From contig NC_080420.1 of the NCBI RefSeq assembly GCF_029873635.1, positions 31,797,032-31,861,031 of the forward strand: 64,000 nt of DNA, given 5' to 3'. Below, in pieces: positions 11,455 to 22,935 of the stretch. The notes beneath the pieces are model-generated. The model was not told the DNA's origin. It searched no databases and was given only the letters and a program-made list of their open reading frames with translations. This stretch comes from Malania oleifera. Its lineage: Eukaryota; Streptophyta; Magnoliopsida; Santalales; Ximeniaceae. Position 1 is the first letter of the stretch. Each line of letters starts with the position of its first letter. The position numbers and the translations under genes are program-made.

Positions 11455-13156
11455 TATCACACCCCGAACCCAGTAATGGGACCCGAGGGTGAATAAGTAA
11501 CCTAATCTTGTTCTTGTATCATACAAATCACCAATGACACAGTACAATGAATGAAGGTCCGTTCCCGTGGGGTTCCTAGGCACCCTATACACATTCGCAT
11601 ATACCACGGAAACACAGCGGAAGATAAGTCTTTCTATACATGTACAGTACCATACCAAAGTCTATACAAAGGATTCTAACTCCACAAAATACAACACAAA
11701 TCCGGGTGGCAGTCCAAACCCCCAAACGACCACCCAGCATAAGCTTAGGACTTACCCAGGTACTTCCCGAAGTACACCAACACTACGCTCCAACACTAGG
11801 TAGCTAGCTCCGGTTACTCGAAGGACCTGAAAAATATGTACATACAGTAGGAGTGAGACACCTTTCAGTAAGGCAAATATAGGTTATATCAATGTGTGAC
11901 ATTTGAGTGTTGTCATGACATCAAACATACACAATTAAATGCAGTTCCAGTACTTTCACAAAACAGTGCATACATGCACACACACATGATCAAGTAACCC
12001 GGTGTCGTCATACCCTTTGGCCCGAAGCTGGCCTGCAATACCCAGTGTCAACCTGTAGCCGGCCTGCGATACACGGTATCTTCGGCACATGGAGAACCCT
12101 AGGCTCCCATGGCATCATACCGGTACAAACTGGCGAATCCACACCCTTCGGTGATCAGCCAGTAAGGCTCACGCTCTCAAATATAGAGTTGGACACTCTT
12201 GCCAAACATGGCAGGAGATAAACACACGCCCTCGAATATAGAGTCGAACACTCTTTCAGTACCTGGAACAACTTAGAACCTTGTTCCTATTGCATTTCAT
12301 CAAAACAAAACCATGCATGCTCATATAACCAAACAAACTACACCCATTTGGTAATCTATAAATCATGATTTTCCAAGCATATACCGTTTAATAAAGTTAA
12401 GGCACGACCATCCCTAACACAATACATAACACAGTATACCAAAGGTTTCCCAACAAAACTAGGGATTACAGCCCAGTACCCCTTTTCCCAAAAATTGTTA
12501 CATGAAAAACCTACAGTTTTACTCGTTAGATTTTTACAAATGAGTAACCAAAACACACATAGGACTATGAACCACAGTTCTACCAAGTCCGATTTCAAAA
12601 ATAATTGACATAAATTGAATCCACTTACCTTTTCCCGAATGAAAAATCCTGAACTCCAAGGCCCCTAACCTGTGAACCAAATTCCAAAACCTACAACCCA
12701 TACTACAAAACTCGCTTACAACTCTGTTACCTACAAGACTACAGAATCAGAACTGAAAACCAAACCTTACCTTTTTTTTAGGCCAAAACCCGAGAATGCC
12801 TGAAACGAAAATCCAATCCGTAGAACTTGTAGAGAATCCTTCCTTGATCCTCGTGGTAATGTCAGATCTACAATTCCCACTACATATGGCAAAGAAATCT
12901 AGAGAGATAGAGAGTAGGTTGAGTTTCTAGAGAGATAGAGAGAGAATTTGAATTTTCTTAGTTGAGAAGTAATGAAAATATATATTTATAACCCTTTGAC
13001 CCAGCTACTCCTCGTCGACGAGACTCTACACTTCGTCGTCAAGAACTATAAAGACTTCGTCGACGAACTCTGGCTTCGTCGACGAAGCTTACTTAATTAC
13101 CAATTTACCTTTTTCTTAATTAATTAATTCCTTATATCACAGTTCGAGTTCTTACA
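11455..13156 (-). repeat. 5' LTR of gypsy element 1
   Basis: The LTR is 1702 bp, TGTAAGAA at its minus-strand start; the far end reads TA where the solo copy at 39870-41582 keeps CA. The two are full-length relatives. Reading minus: TTCGTCGACGAA-type palindromes (about 13010-13090), TATA box (12983-12990), a donor-like AG|GTAAGG (intron side from 12770), acceptor-like TTGTAG (to 12691), a 62-nt block, a second AG|GTAAGT (from 12628), two pairs of short internal repeats (about 12000-12260), the conserved TTACTGA box (11852-11873) and TTTTTCAG (to 11827). The promoter and possible leader splicing are inferred. Confidence 0.95.
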
Positions 13157-14950
13157 TTTGCTACTTTAGTTTCCAAACTATAGGCATCTTCCAAATGACC
13201 TATCAGACTTATCAATGCCTGATATGAAATTGTTCTTATTATAGCCATATAATTTCTCTTAGTGTTATGCAAATTTAAATCTCCATTTTCAGAGGTTGAT
13301 TTAACTTGGGAAAAAAATTAAATGTATTAATGGAGAACTTTTACTACTGCTTTGCAAAAACTTAAATCTTGGGTGCAAACTGCAGAACTTTTAAACTGCC
13401 ATAACAAGAAGAGTCACCAACAAAGATGATGACTTCTATGTTGTTAAAAAGCCATATTGCTTCTTTTATCCTATGCCCTTCTCTTTATAGTCTTTAAATT
13501 TAGAGACTCATATTTGACCAATATTTTTACACTTCTATTTTTGTATTCAGTTTTGTGCATAGAGACAAGCTTTATGTTTAATTGTATGAATGTAACCCCT
13601 AATTTAGACGATGCAATGTATTTCTAATTCAATAAATTTTAATTTTTAATTTAGTTTTATTTGTATAAACATAATTATTGCATATTTTTTTTATTGCTTT
13701 GTACAAGTTATTTGGTATATGTGCATACTTTTTAAAGCATATACAACCCAAGTTAACATACTATAATTATATACTATTTTGTTGTACATTAATCATATGT
13801 TGAAATATAGTAATGTGCAAAATTTTTAATTAAAAATATTAATTGAAAATTATTAACAAATAATATTAACATAATTTAATAATTATATATTACAATATAT
13901 TAATTACATATTGAAATATAATAATGTATTCACTTGATAACAACATATTTTTAATACTTATAATATAAGTGACTATCCTAATTACATGTTCATTTACTTG
14001 TTCACATGAACAATATCCTTTGGTCCAAGTAGCAAAAAAATTTGTCCATGTATCTCATTCATGGAAGTTATTAATTTAGGTAGGTCAAAATCGACCCAAA
14101 TAAAAAATTGAGTCTTTCAAACTCTTGATCTTATCATGAATTTCCTAAAAGATTTTTCTAATTTAAGCTAGGTCATCTTGAGTTCTCGAAGAGAATTATT
14201 AATTAAAATAGTATTATTTTGAAAAAACTCATTTTTGGTGGGTTAGAGAATGAACAAATCATATTGCAAAACTCAAAATGAAGACAAAATAAATTATGTT
14301 TCCCAAAATGTGCTTACTAGGCATTGCATTAAAATCTAAAGGAACATGGTTTTGTTGGCTTCTATGTAATTTATTTTTATATTTTATTTTTATCTGTTTC
14401 CCTAACTTAGTTGAACTTATTTTCTATGTGTCTAACAATGACTCATTACCAAAATATGACTTATTGCAAGTTATGAGAATAAAATATCTTCTAACCAATA
14501 TTTTGACTTAAAACTCAAAAATTATTAGAATATTGACTAAACAGTCACAAAAAAATAAATTCAATTCATACAACATTTACGTCGTTTTTAATTTGTGAAA
14601 TGAATATACTTAATAACAAAATAAAATAAATATTTAAATAAAAATAATCTCCAAATCAAGTGATAAAAAAAAAATAAAATGTATGTGAGCAGTTATGATA
14701 TTTAAATTTTGCTAATAAAATTTTGTGAACACGACAATTATATTGCACAGGCACAGAATATGAAAAAAAAAATGCAAAAATGCAAAAAAATGAAAACTAA
14801 CCTTTGGATTTTCCGAAAGCAACTATGAACCCAGATGAAACAAATCAAACTCAATACCGCAAATTCGAACTCAATAAAACCAATCAATCTCAATGAAATA
14901 AAGTAAATAAAAAATACGTACCCCATTTTCTCATTTAAATAACTTTCCTC
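13157..14950. other. AT-rich intergenic DNA, nothing recognised
   Basis: No gene, LTR end or tandem array could be supported. The DNA is very AT-rich with many TAAT runs between 13600 and 14750. Short ORFs such as 14296-14511 are low-complexity hydrophobic readings of this composition and are not called. Confidence 0.5.
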
Positions 14951-15430
14951 ACCTAGCCGTTCGAACGGTCACCTGCAATCCACTCCTGAACGGTCAACTG
15001 TTCACCGAACGGTAACCTGCTTTACTCCTGCCGTCCTTAGCTTGTCGTCCTCCTCTCTGCGCTAACAAATGGTCATCTGCGTGAAATGAATGGGGAAAGA
15101 CCAGATGAAGCAAATCTCGTCGGATGGACCTGCGAGATTTTCCACGTGTCATATGCTGTGCCATTTTCCAAGAAAATCTTGCAGGACCATCCTGCGAGAT
15201 TTTGCCACGCGTCACTAGCATACTGGGTGTCTTTTTTAAATCTCGCAGGGCAAAGCCACGAGATTTTCTTGACAGGACTTTCATTTTCCTGACGCGTGTT
15301 GAATCTCGTAACTTGGTGTTGCGAGATTACGTGAGCATCAGATTAAGAAATTTTTTTCAAATAGAGTATTATTTAATATTTTATTTTAATTTAATAATAA
15401 AATGGGAAAAAACTCTTCTTGTTCATATAC
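14951..15430. repeat. Second copy of the AATCTCGC interspersed repeat
   Basis: It begins with three copies of a GAACGGT(C/A)A(A/C)CTG-like word (14960-15020), then has repeated TGCGAGATTTT and AATCTCGCAGG words between 15110 and 15330. It ends with the AT-rich GAGTATTATTTAATATTTTA segment (from about 15363) also present at 2740-2780. Words occur in both orientations, so a transcript would fold. No coding sequence was recognised. Confidence 0.5.
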
Positions 15431-17474
15431 TTGTGAATTGATTGGGAAGTTGCTATTATTGATTATCATAGGTTAATAAAATCCTTCAATTGGTATATAA
15501 GCAAGTTTCGCCAATCATCATGGTTATGGGCACCACTGGAACTCAAAATTTTAGCAAAAAGTTCAAAATATATTTTGGAAATTGAAATTAGGAAGAAATC
15601 TTAGAAAATTGCATTGAAAATTATTGTCATCCTATTCCATGCTATTTCATGCACAAGCTTTTACACAAATAATTTTTTTCAAGATTAATATATTCTTATA
15701 TAATTTTTATTACATTCTCACCTACTTTCTTTTTGTTCTCACATTTCACAAATCAAGTGTGACGGTTACTCTACTTGTTTTCCTCTTGTTCATTCATTCT
15801 CGAATTCAAGGATTAACAGAGTCAATTTTGAAAATGATGCAAAGCAATTTTGGAAAGAGGCCAAAGCAAAGGCAAAAGGGTCTTCCTCTCTTCATGCCAT
15901 AAGCCCACAGGCTTCAAATTTGAAGCTAATCAAGCATCATGTGGGCATATTTCAAACTGGCAGGGTCCTGTGGACTTTTACACAGCATGACTAGCTTGTT
16001 TATGTGTCCCCTAATCAATAATTAATCCTTGGTCTGGCATTATGATCCAAGCTGAGGCCCTACCGAACAGAAAGCATGCATGCCTCTCCACATGAATCCC
16101 TTGCTGTTCAAAACATTGTCATGCTTCTCGAGAACAAATCCTCAACAGCAAATACTGGAACAGGGGGATATTCAACAGGCAGCATCATTATTGCTGGTAA
16201 TGCTGTTTACTAAGTCCAATACAATGGTGAGTATCTCCTAAGCAAAAACTTACCAAATAGAGGCTGCTGGGTGACGCTAACCATTGTTAGATGGACCAAA
16301 TACCTACAGAAATACAACTCAAGACAGCTTTCCTTTCCTTTCCCAGGTTGAATCAGAAAGAATTAGGTCCTTATAGTCCTCCCATTAGACCCTTTCATCC
16401 GATAAAAATACATCAAACAGTGGGGTATATGATAGGGCTCACATAAAATCTAATGAGACTCACTGTTTGATATATTTTCTTTGGATGAAAGGACCACGTT
16501 AGTCCAATCTTGTCTACACCCGCCTCAGGCCCTACTAATTTAAAGGATATCACTACCTTTGCTCACTTCTCCTTATGACACCGTTACAACCATCTCCTAT
16601 GAAGTTCTTAATCAAGTTCATTATCTTTTCCTTCTTGGGTTCCTAGAGAATGTTGGTGAAGTTTAAGTCCTTAGTGAGGTGATAAAGGGTATAAGATGGA
16701 AGATATGCTCGTCTCAAGTTAAGAAAATTAAATCTCAACATTGACCAGGACTAGATAAGGAGTTTCTTCTCGAGGCCACGAGAATAATAGGCTTTTTAAA
16801 GGATAATTGTACAGGTCCACTTTTAATGGGACTCAGTATTTAGAACAATTTCATTAGACGACCATGCTGATCCTGTGAGAGAACCTGATTTTTCCAACAA
16901 TTCCAATGACAAATATCCCCTCAAATACCAGTTTGATCCATAAAATTTCAAACCATGAACCAAGATAAAGACTTCCAAGTAAATATCTTGGATTCAAAGC
17001 TCTCTTGTAAAGGCCAAAACGCTACCATCAACATAGGCCTAACATCAACTTCTTAAGCAAGCATAAATTTCAAAAAATAGTCATCTCATAACTCTCTTCT
17101 CATCTATTCTAAGAAAAAAAATCCCAAAGTCTAACTATCCCAATTCAGCTGATTCTGGAAGAACAGAGGAGAATCCAGGCTCTTCCCAATCACCCATTTG
17201 GGTTGCATTTTCCAACCAAAAAGAAAATAATATTAATAAAACAAATACCCAAACAATCTCTAATCTTAGGACCCTTAACATTCACTAATCAGATTTAAGT
17301 ACATACAGATGCAGAAAAGACCGAAGAGTAACTGAGTTAATCAAGTAACACTGGCATACACAAACTACACCACCGCAGTAGTTCAAATTTAAGCACTACT
17401 AACTCATACTTCCCTCTGTTTTTGCTACTCGACAAATCAAACATCCCTCCAATCCCTGAATCTCATCCTCTACC
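15431..17474. other. Intergenic stretch downstream of the DUF740-like gene
   Basis: No gene is supported. The stretch contains the foldback at 16391-16492 and, close to the gene, sequence that is presumably its 3' untranslated region (left of 17475). No clear poly(A) signal could be fixed. Confidence 0.45.
16391..16492. repeat. Inverted repeat with 32-bp arms
   Basis: The left arm from 16391 (CCTTTCATCCGATAAAAATA) and right arm 16461-16492 are reverse complements at 28 of 32 positions around a loop of about 38 nt. The size and imperfect arms suit a small foldback element or MITE. No flanking target duplication was seen. Confidence 0.65.
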
Positions 17475-18632
17475 TCAAACCTTCACGCTCCGATCTTCAT
17501 CCTTTTTCCTTGAGCTTCCCCAATTCGGGTGGTGCCGGAAAATCCATCGCCACACTTTCACGCTTTTCCTGCTCTTTCTGATACCCCTGTCGTTCACCGT
17601 AATCCTGCAGGATCCCCCTCCCGTGAAAATCTCATCTCCGGCGAACCCGCCGGAGGAACCGCCTAGCTCCGGATCCAGAAGCTCACCGCCCCGATTGCCC
17701 GGAAAACCAGATGACGAGGTGGAGACGACGCCCATCTTGAAAGCAGAGAGCCCTGGTTTTGCTTCCGAGGAGAAATCGAACTTCAAATCGATGAATCCCG
17801 AGTCGGCGCCGGTGAAATCGCTTTCTCTAAGCGAGAAAACTCTTCTGTTTGCGCCGTTGAAACCAGGTCCGACCCCCAATCCGCCATTTCCACCACTCTT
17901 CAAACCTTTGTAATCAAACCCAATTTCCGATTTCGCAGCATCGTTTTTCCTTTCGCTGTCGAAACCGCTTCTTCTTGGCTCGGCGTCGCTTGAATCCAGA
18001 AACAGACCGCCATTGACGCCGGAGCTCCTAGCACCGGAAGCATTCATATCACCACCTTCATCTGGGTCGTTCAAACAGCCACCCCTGAAACTGCAGAGAG
18101 ACCTCGATCTCGAAACACCCATGTAATCTACGCCGCAAGACTCGCTTTTATCATCGAATTCTCCGACGCTCTTCTCCGAACTGTCGACACCCTTTTCTCT
18201 TTTCTTCCCAAAGATCTTTCCAATTCCCCAAAACCCACTTTTCTTCACATCGACACAGCTGCTGCTGCTTCTCCTGAGGAGAATTACTTCTTCCGATTTG
18301 TCTTCGCTCTTGGGCTTCGAGCTCGATTGGGGCGTAACGATGTCGCTCTTTTCGTTCTCGATCAGGAACGAGATTCGCCCAACGCTTCCCACCTCGACGG
18401 TGCAGGAATTGCGGTTAGAAGAGATCTCGGAGCAGGAGCAGGAAGAGAGCCTCTGTTCGCCGCAGTCGGAACAGACCAGTTTGATCAATCGATCTTTGAG
18501 ACAGTAAGCGCATATCCCTACGGAAGAGGAAGATGGGTGTTTTCTGCAGGGAAGATCTGACGATGATGAGTAATAGTTGTCTGAAAGGCCATTGCCATTG
18601 TATGTCTCCACAGCTTTGCCTCTGTCTCTCAT
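17475..18632 (-). CDS. OCTOPUS/DUF740-like cysteine-rich protein
   Basis: A single uninterrupted frame of 385 codons with no intron, GC-richer than its surroundings. The N-terminus has paired cysteines in a zinc-finger-like layout: C29-x2-H32, C41-x2-C44, C54-x2-C57 and C65-x-C67. The pattern CRKHP-x5-GICAYCLKDRL matches the N-terminal signature of plant OCTOPUS and DUF740 proteins (from memory). The middle is serine- and glycine-rich and apparently disordered. The C-terminus is basic and tryptophan-rich (KVWRWIFRHHPNWGSSRKK). OCTOPUS itself is a polar membrane-associated protein of phloem precursors and is longer, so this is a short relative whose role is unknown. The start at 18632 is the first ATG of the frame and precedes the cysteine region. 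No transmembrane segment is evident. Confidence 0.85.
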   Translation of the reverse strand: MRDRGKAVETYNGNGLSDNYYSSSSDLPCRKHPSSSSVGICAYCLKDRLIKLVCSDCGEQRLSSCSCSEISSNRNSCTVEVGSVGRISFLIENEKSDIVTPQSSSKPKSEDKSEEVILLRRSSSSCVDVKKSGFWGIGKIFGKKREKGVDSSEKSVGEFDDKSESCGVDYMGVSRSRSLCSFRGGCLNDPDEGGDMNASGARSSGVNGGLFLDSSDAEPRRSGFDSERKNDAAKSEIGFDYKGLKSGGNGGLGVGPGFNGANRRVFSLRESDFTGADSGFIDLKFDFSSEAKPGLSAFKMGVVSTSSSGFPGNRGGELLDPELGGSSGGFAGDEIFTGGGSCRITVNDRGIRKSRKSVKVWRWIFRHHPNWGSSRKKDEDRSVKV

Positions 18633-18830
18633 GGCTTCCCCCTGTTTACTGCTAAACTAGGAAGTGAAAATTAACAGGGAGTAATCAAAAAACGATTGCA
18701 GAGACTGGGCCAAATTTGGAATTTGGAATTTGTAAATTTGATTAGATGGGCTTGCCACGAATTGAGAGAGAAAGGGGAGGAGGAAGGAGAACTATTAATT
18801 TAAAATATTGATGTCAGTCACTGGGATGGT
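18633..18830 (-). promoter_or_regulatory. Probable core promoter and 5' UTR of the DUF740-like gene
   Basis: Reading minus, a TATTTTAAATTAATAG TATA-like element lies at about 18793-18808. It is followed by a pyrimidine-rich patch (TTCTCCTTCCTCCTCCCC) and a TTGGCCCA word at about 18708, then the ATG at 18632. The arrangement suits a plant core promoter with a leader near 130-150 nt. The start site itself is not known. Confidence 0.35.
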
Positions 18831-20915
18831 TGAGGGTGAAGGAAGAAATGGACGTTGAGATGGAAAAAAGGCTTGTAAATATGATGAGAGAGCGAGAGAG
18901 AGAGTGGAAAGGAAAGGCAGGATTTTTGAAATTCAAGAATGGTAGAATCGTACAATACCAATACCATGACTTTTTTCTGTGGGAGCGTACAGGAAGAGGC
19001 AGAGAGCGAGAAAGGGAAGAGTCATCTTTACGTTTTCTTTCGGAAAGACAGTGCAGCTGTGCCCTGCTTCACTGTCGAGAGGAAGAGTGCGATGGAAAAG
19101 AACTAAAAACTAAAAAGCCACTCTGCCCTCTCCCTGCTTTGGTATCGGCTCAGGAGGCATTATTGATTGTGCCTGCTTGGATGCAAAGAAAAAAAAAATA
19201 AAAAGAAGAAAATAAAGAACACGTAACAGAGGAAAATAAGAAAGAAAATTGAGTGAAAAAACAGAGGCTTTCAAGTGCATCACCAACTTCCCTCACTCAT
19301 TTCTCATTCATTCCCACACTGCATGCCCTGTTCCTATCATCCACCTCCCCACTCACCACAGTGCCCTACTCTACTCTGCCCAAAAGTCAGATCTTCTGGT
19401 CTCCATCTTTTCCATCTGTCACCCATCCCCCTCATCCCCACCTTTCCAAGATCTTCAGTCTCTCTCTCTCTCCCCCCTCCCCCCACCCTCTCTGACTTTT
19501 TTAGGGTACATGTCCTTTTTTCCATGGCCATTACTTAATTTCTTCTTTTGCCTTCTGGATTGTGTAACGTAGGCACAAGCAACCAAAGCAGCGTAGGAAG
19601 TAGGGAGTAGGGACACTGCCCTTGTCTTGGTGCAAGATCTGGTATCCCTTTCCTACAGATATGGGGCACGTGTCCAAACCATGTAGGTTGAAGGGCCACC
19701 GCGGCCCCACCATGTGCCCCTTTGCGCCTCCCAAAACCTACGTGCTCACTCAATATTCACAGCCAAGTAAGCCAACCAGAAGGCTGGTGATCCAGTGCAG
19801 CAGCCCTAGCTGAAGCAAATTAAGGTCGCAGGCCGAACATGATGCCTAGAGAGTGGAAAGTAGAAACAGAGTGAGCTTCAGACCCTGCGTTGGCCACCTG
19901 TTGATGTACACATGTAGAGCGTAGCCCAGGTCGTTGACACTTGCACGCGTGCGTGCAGCTCCTTGGGGCTTGTTTGCCTGGCCATAAAAAAAATAGATTA
20001 TTAATTAGGGCTGCGTCTAAAAACAAAATTTAGTATCTAATAGGGATATTTTTAATATATAAATATATCCTAAGTTTGTTTGGCTTTAGGTTATAAATAA
20101 TGTACATGCGTATTATTTTACCCAAAATTATGTTACGAGGCTAGGCATGTTGTTGTCGTTGTCCCTTATGTGGGGCCATCCATGATGTGGGCCCAAAAAT
20201 TAACTCTTTTTCCTTTTATTTTTTTTCTTTTTATTGTCTTTCTTCGTCTTAAAATTTTAATAAAAATGAAACAGTTAAAATCAAAGTTTAAACTTTTATT
20301 AGAAAGAAAAATTAGTGAGTGAGTGACAGAGAATAAAAAATTATTACCTAATTACGTGTTTTTGGTAAAAATATATGCAATCATTAATATTTGATGATAG
20401 CTTTAGGGCAATTGGACGCTAGGAATATTTTTAAAATTTATTTATATTATCTATTATACTGTTAAATCAAACTTTTTTTAAAAAAATTTGGATGATGAAT
20501 TAATATTTATTATACTTTATATTAGAATGTTTGTCGCTCAATAAAAATAAAATATCTATAAATGGGTTCTCACGGGGTGCATGAAAATTTACTTGCGCAT
20601 TCTTTAAGTTGACATTTTATGCATCAATCGTACAAAATTATTAGTTGTAGTGAATCTAACAAACTCCGATATAAGAATTTTTTTTTGTATAATTTTTATT
20701 TAAATTGAGAATAATAATTAGTGAACACTTTGTAAGAATTTCTTAAAATCGGAAGTAAATTTGTAAAATTCATAGTCAATTATTTTTCCCAAATAATTCC
20801 TGTGAATAAATGACATGTGGATCTATACAAAATAGCTTAAGGCACATATGTGTGCATTAATTGCTACAAAAGTGACTCTTGTTAATTGTGAAAAAAAAAA
20901 AATGAAGATGAAAAG
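18831..20915. other. Upstream region of the DUF740-like gene and intergenic DNA
   Basis: No second gene was recognised. There are GA/CT-rich stretches (18885-18920 and 19455-19490), and a G-box CACGTG at 19667-19672, about 1 kb upstream of the gene, in the context GGGCACGTGTCC. From about 20000 the DNA becomes AT-rich up to the solo LTR. The proline- and serine-rich short ORFs near 19250-19570 are readings of the CT-rich tract. Confidence 0.4.
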
Positions 20916-22034
20916 TGTAACATCCTCATAATTCTTACCATTTTTATTTATTTTTATCTGTGTATCTACATCCATACCTAAGCAGTAGAATACAAATCCT
21001 ATAACCATTTATATATATATATACTATATAATACTAGAATCCAGTATATACAAGCTATAACCATACAAAATAAAACCCTCCAGCATCATCTACCTCAAAA
21101 ATACAAATTTCTGTCATAACTCATCCTACAAATAGGGTAATTAAGTAAACTTCCTATTCACGAGCCTAATTTGCTCGCCTAACTGTCTCACCTAAAAAAT
21201 AATAAAGTAATGGGGTGAGTCGACGCTCAGTAAGTGAAAATATACTATTACTAGTGTGTGGCGACCGAGTCATAAAATTATAATAATAGTATTTAAAAAC
21301 TGCAAAATCTGGCAATTCTGTACAACACATGTACAATAACTTAAAACATTTGTATCCTTTAAATTTTCTATTATTTATAGTGCTACATCATACTATATAC
21401 AATAAAAGCTGTAAAACTGTATACATATACATAACTGTGTACTTTTCTTGAGACTTTGTATGTCATGATTTGACCTCTAATGATAGGGTTGTGCAGCCCG
21501 TAGGCGGGACTTAACCTGGTCGGCCCTCCAGGTAAGTCACTATACTCTATATTACTCCAGCCCGGTCAAACTGTATACACTCCTAAGCTCGGGACTGGCT
21601 GCTACCTAATCAAATCGGCCCCCTCAACCCAACGAATTGGGGAGCTACATACTCTCCGAATACGGCTAACGGTACCCACACACTATTTGAGATATGTGGT
21701 TGCACTCTATCTATATCTAGCAACGGTACCGTGCTCTGTATTCTATATTTGTACTGTATCTGTCTGTAATCTTTCCACAGGGATCTGATACTATATATAT
21801 ACATACTATACTCTTTATACTGTTTTCATTATATTTCCAAAATAACCATAACACTATATTGTTGTACTGTAAATACTGTAACATCTTGATGCTATAACTG
21901 TGTAATCTGTCTGTACTTTCTTTCTATATAATCTGTCCGTACTTCCTTTTTGTATAATCTAAGTGTTATGACATTTAGGAAAACATAACTTTCTATATAC
22001 ACTGTATATACTGTTCTAAATAAATATCTGTATA

Positions 22035-22075
<41 letters not shown>

Positions 22076-22935
22076 CTGTCTATATAGTCATCTGAAATAA
22101 ACTGTACATATATGCGAATTATGTCTATATAAAATTTGCAATTATCTCACTGTGTCTATATAACTTGAAATACTGAAAAACTTCATAAAAAATTCCATAT
22201 CAATATCATATACTCAGGCCACACACATGCTTTAAAAATTCATATCCTGTATAATATCTGGTATACATGCATACATATATAAAATTTCTAGTAAAGAGTA
22301 AATTTCCTAACATAGCATATTTCCCTTACCTTAACTCTAAAAAGCCCCTATAAAATTCTGGCTCTATACCCGCAAGGTTCCTTGCTCAACATCTTGAAAA
22401 TAAAATCCCCCAAAACAAAATATCAGTATTTTCTTACCTATATCATTTCTCATAACTACAAGGAAGACATAATCTTAACAAAATACCTTACCTTGGATTT
22501 GGGATGAATTTCAAATCAACTTTCCTCATGATCTGCTCCGGCAGACTTGCATAAAACTTCGCTAGGAGCGTCGTGGTGACCTCGAATCTTCAATATGGCG
22601 AGAAATGGGGCCAAGATCGAAGAGAGAAGGGGAGGGAGTCATAGAAGAGAGAGAAAGTAGGATTTTGCGCTGAAATTTGATAAAAAAATCTGAGTTTTAG
22701 TTATTTATAGGACTAGATTCGTCGACAAGACACGTCATCTTGTCAACGAGTCCTTCAATAATTTTGTCGACGAACTTCCTCCCTTGTCGATGAATTTCAG
22801 ACTATCCCAAAAACCCTTCTCAATATCTTCTCATCAACGAAACTTGTCTTTGTCGACAAGGTCCCCTTATGCGCTTGTCGACGAATTCCCTGTGTTCGTC
22901 GACGAAGCCCTGTGTAAGAATCTCAGGTTGTTACA
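20916..22935 (-). repeat. Solo gypsy-type LTR (D)
   Basis: It runs from TGTAACATCC at 20916 to GGTTGTTACA at 22935 (2020 bp), reading minus. Flanks AAAAG and AAAAA(G) are a near-perfect TSD. The minus-strand order is: GTCGAC palindromes (22720-22910), TATA box (22702-22709), donor-like AAG|GTAAGG (intron side from 22491), acceptor-like TTTTCAAG (to 22393), a 63-nt block, a second AAG|GTAAGG (from 22329), an AT microsatellite, the conserved TTACTGA box (21213-21234) and TTTTTTAG (to 21192). No internal retrotransposon sequence is adjacent, so unequal recombination has removed it. Confidence 0.85.
22039..22074. repeat. (AT)n microsatellite inside LTR D
   Basis: About 18 TA units in a row within the putative second intron of the LTR. 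Confidence 0.9.

Larger units (their letters stand above)
6215..13156 (-). mobile_element. Gypsy element 1: chromovirus-type, defective
   Basis: A minus-strand Ty3/gypsy retrotransposon. From its 5' end (right) it has a 1.7-kb LTR (11455-13156), a tRNA-Met primer site, gag with a zinc knuckle, protease, reverse transcriptase, RNase H, integrase, a chromodomain-like C-terminus, a polypurine tract and the first 186 bp of a 3' LTR. Domain order (integrase after RNase H, chromodomain last) and words such as IHDVFHVSMLR-type sequence fit the Del/Tekay group of chromoviruses, by family knowledge. Several frame breaks, a mutated RT active site and the lost 3' LTR make it immobile. No TSD can be checked because the left end is truncated. 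Confidence 0.9.

Noticed and set aside
17422-17913. 163-codon plus-strand ORF, proline- and serine-rich
   Set aside because: It is antisense to the well-supported DUF740-like gene and shows only the composition expected of its complement.
19249-19572. Overlapping short ORFs in three plus-strand frames
   Set aside because: All are readings of a CT-rich tract upstream of the host gene; no frame stands out.
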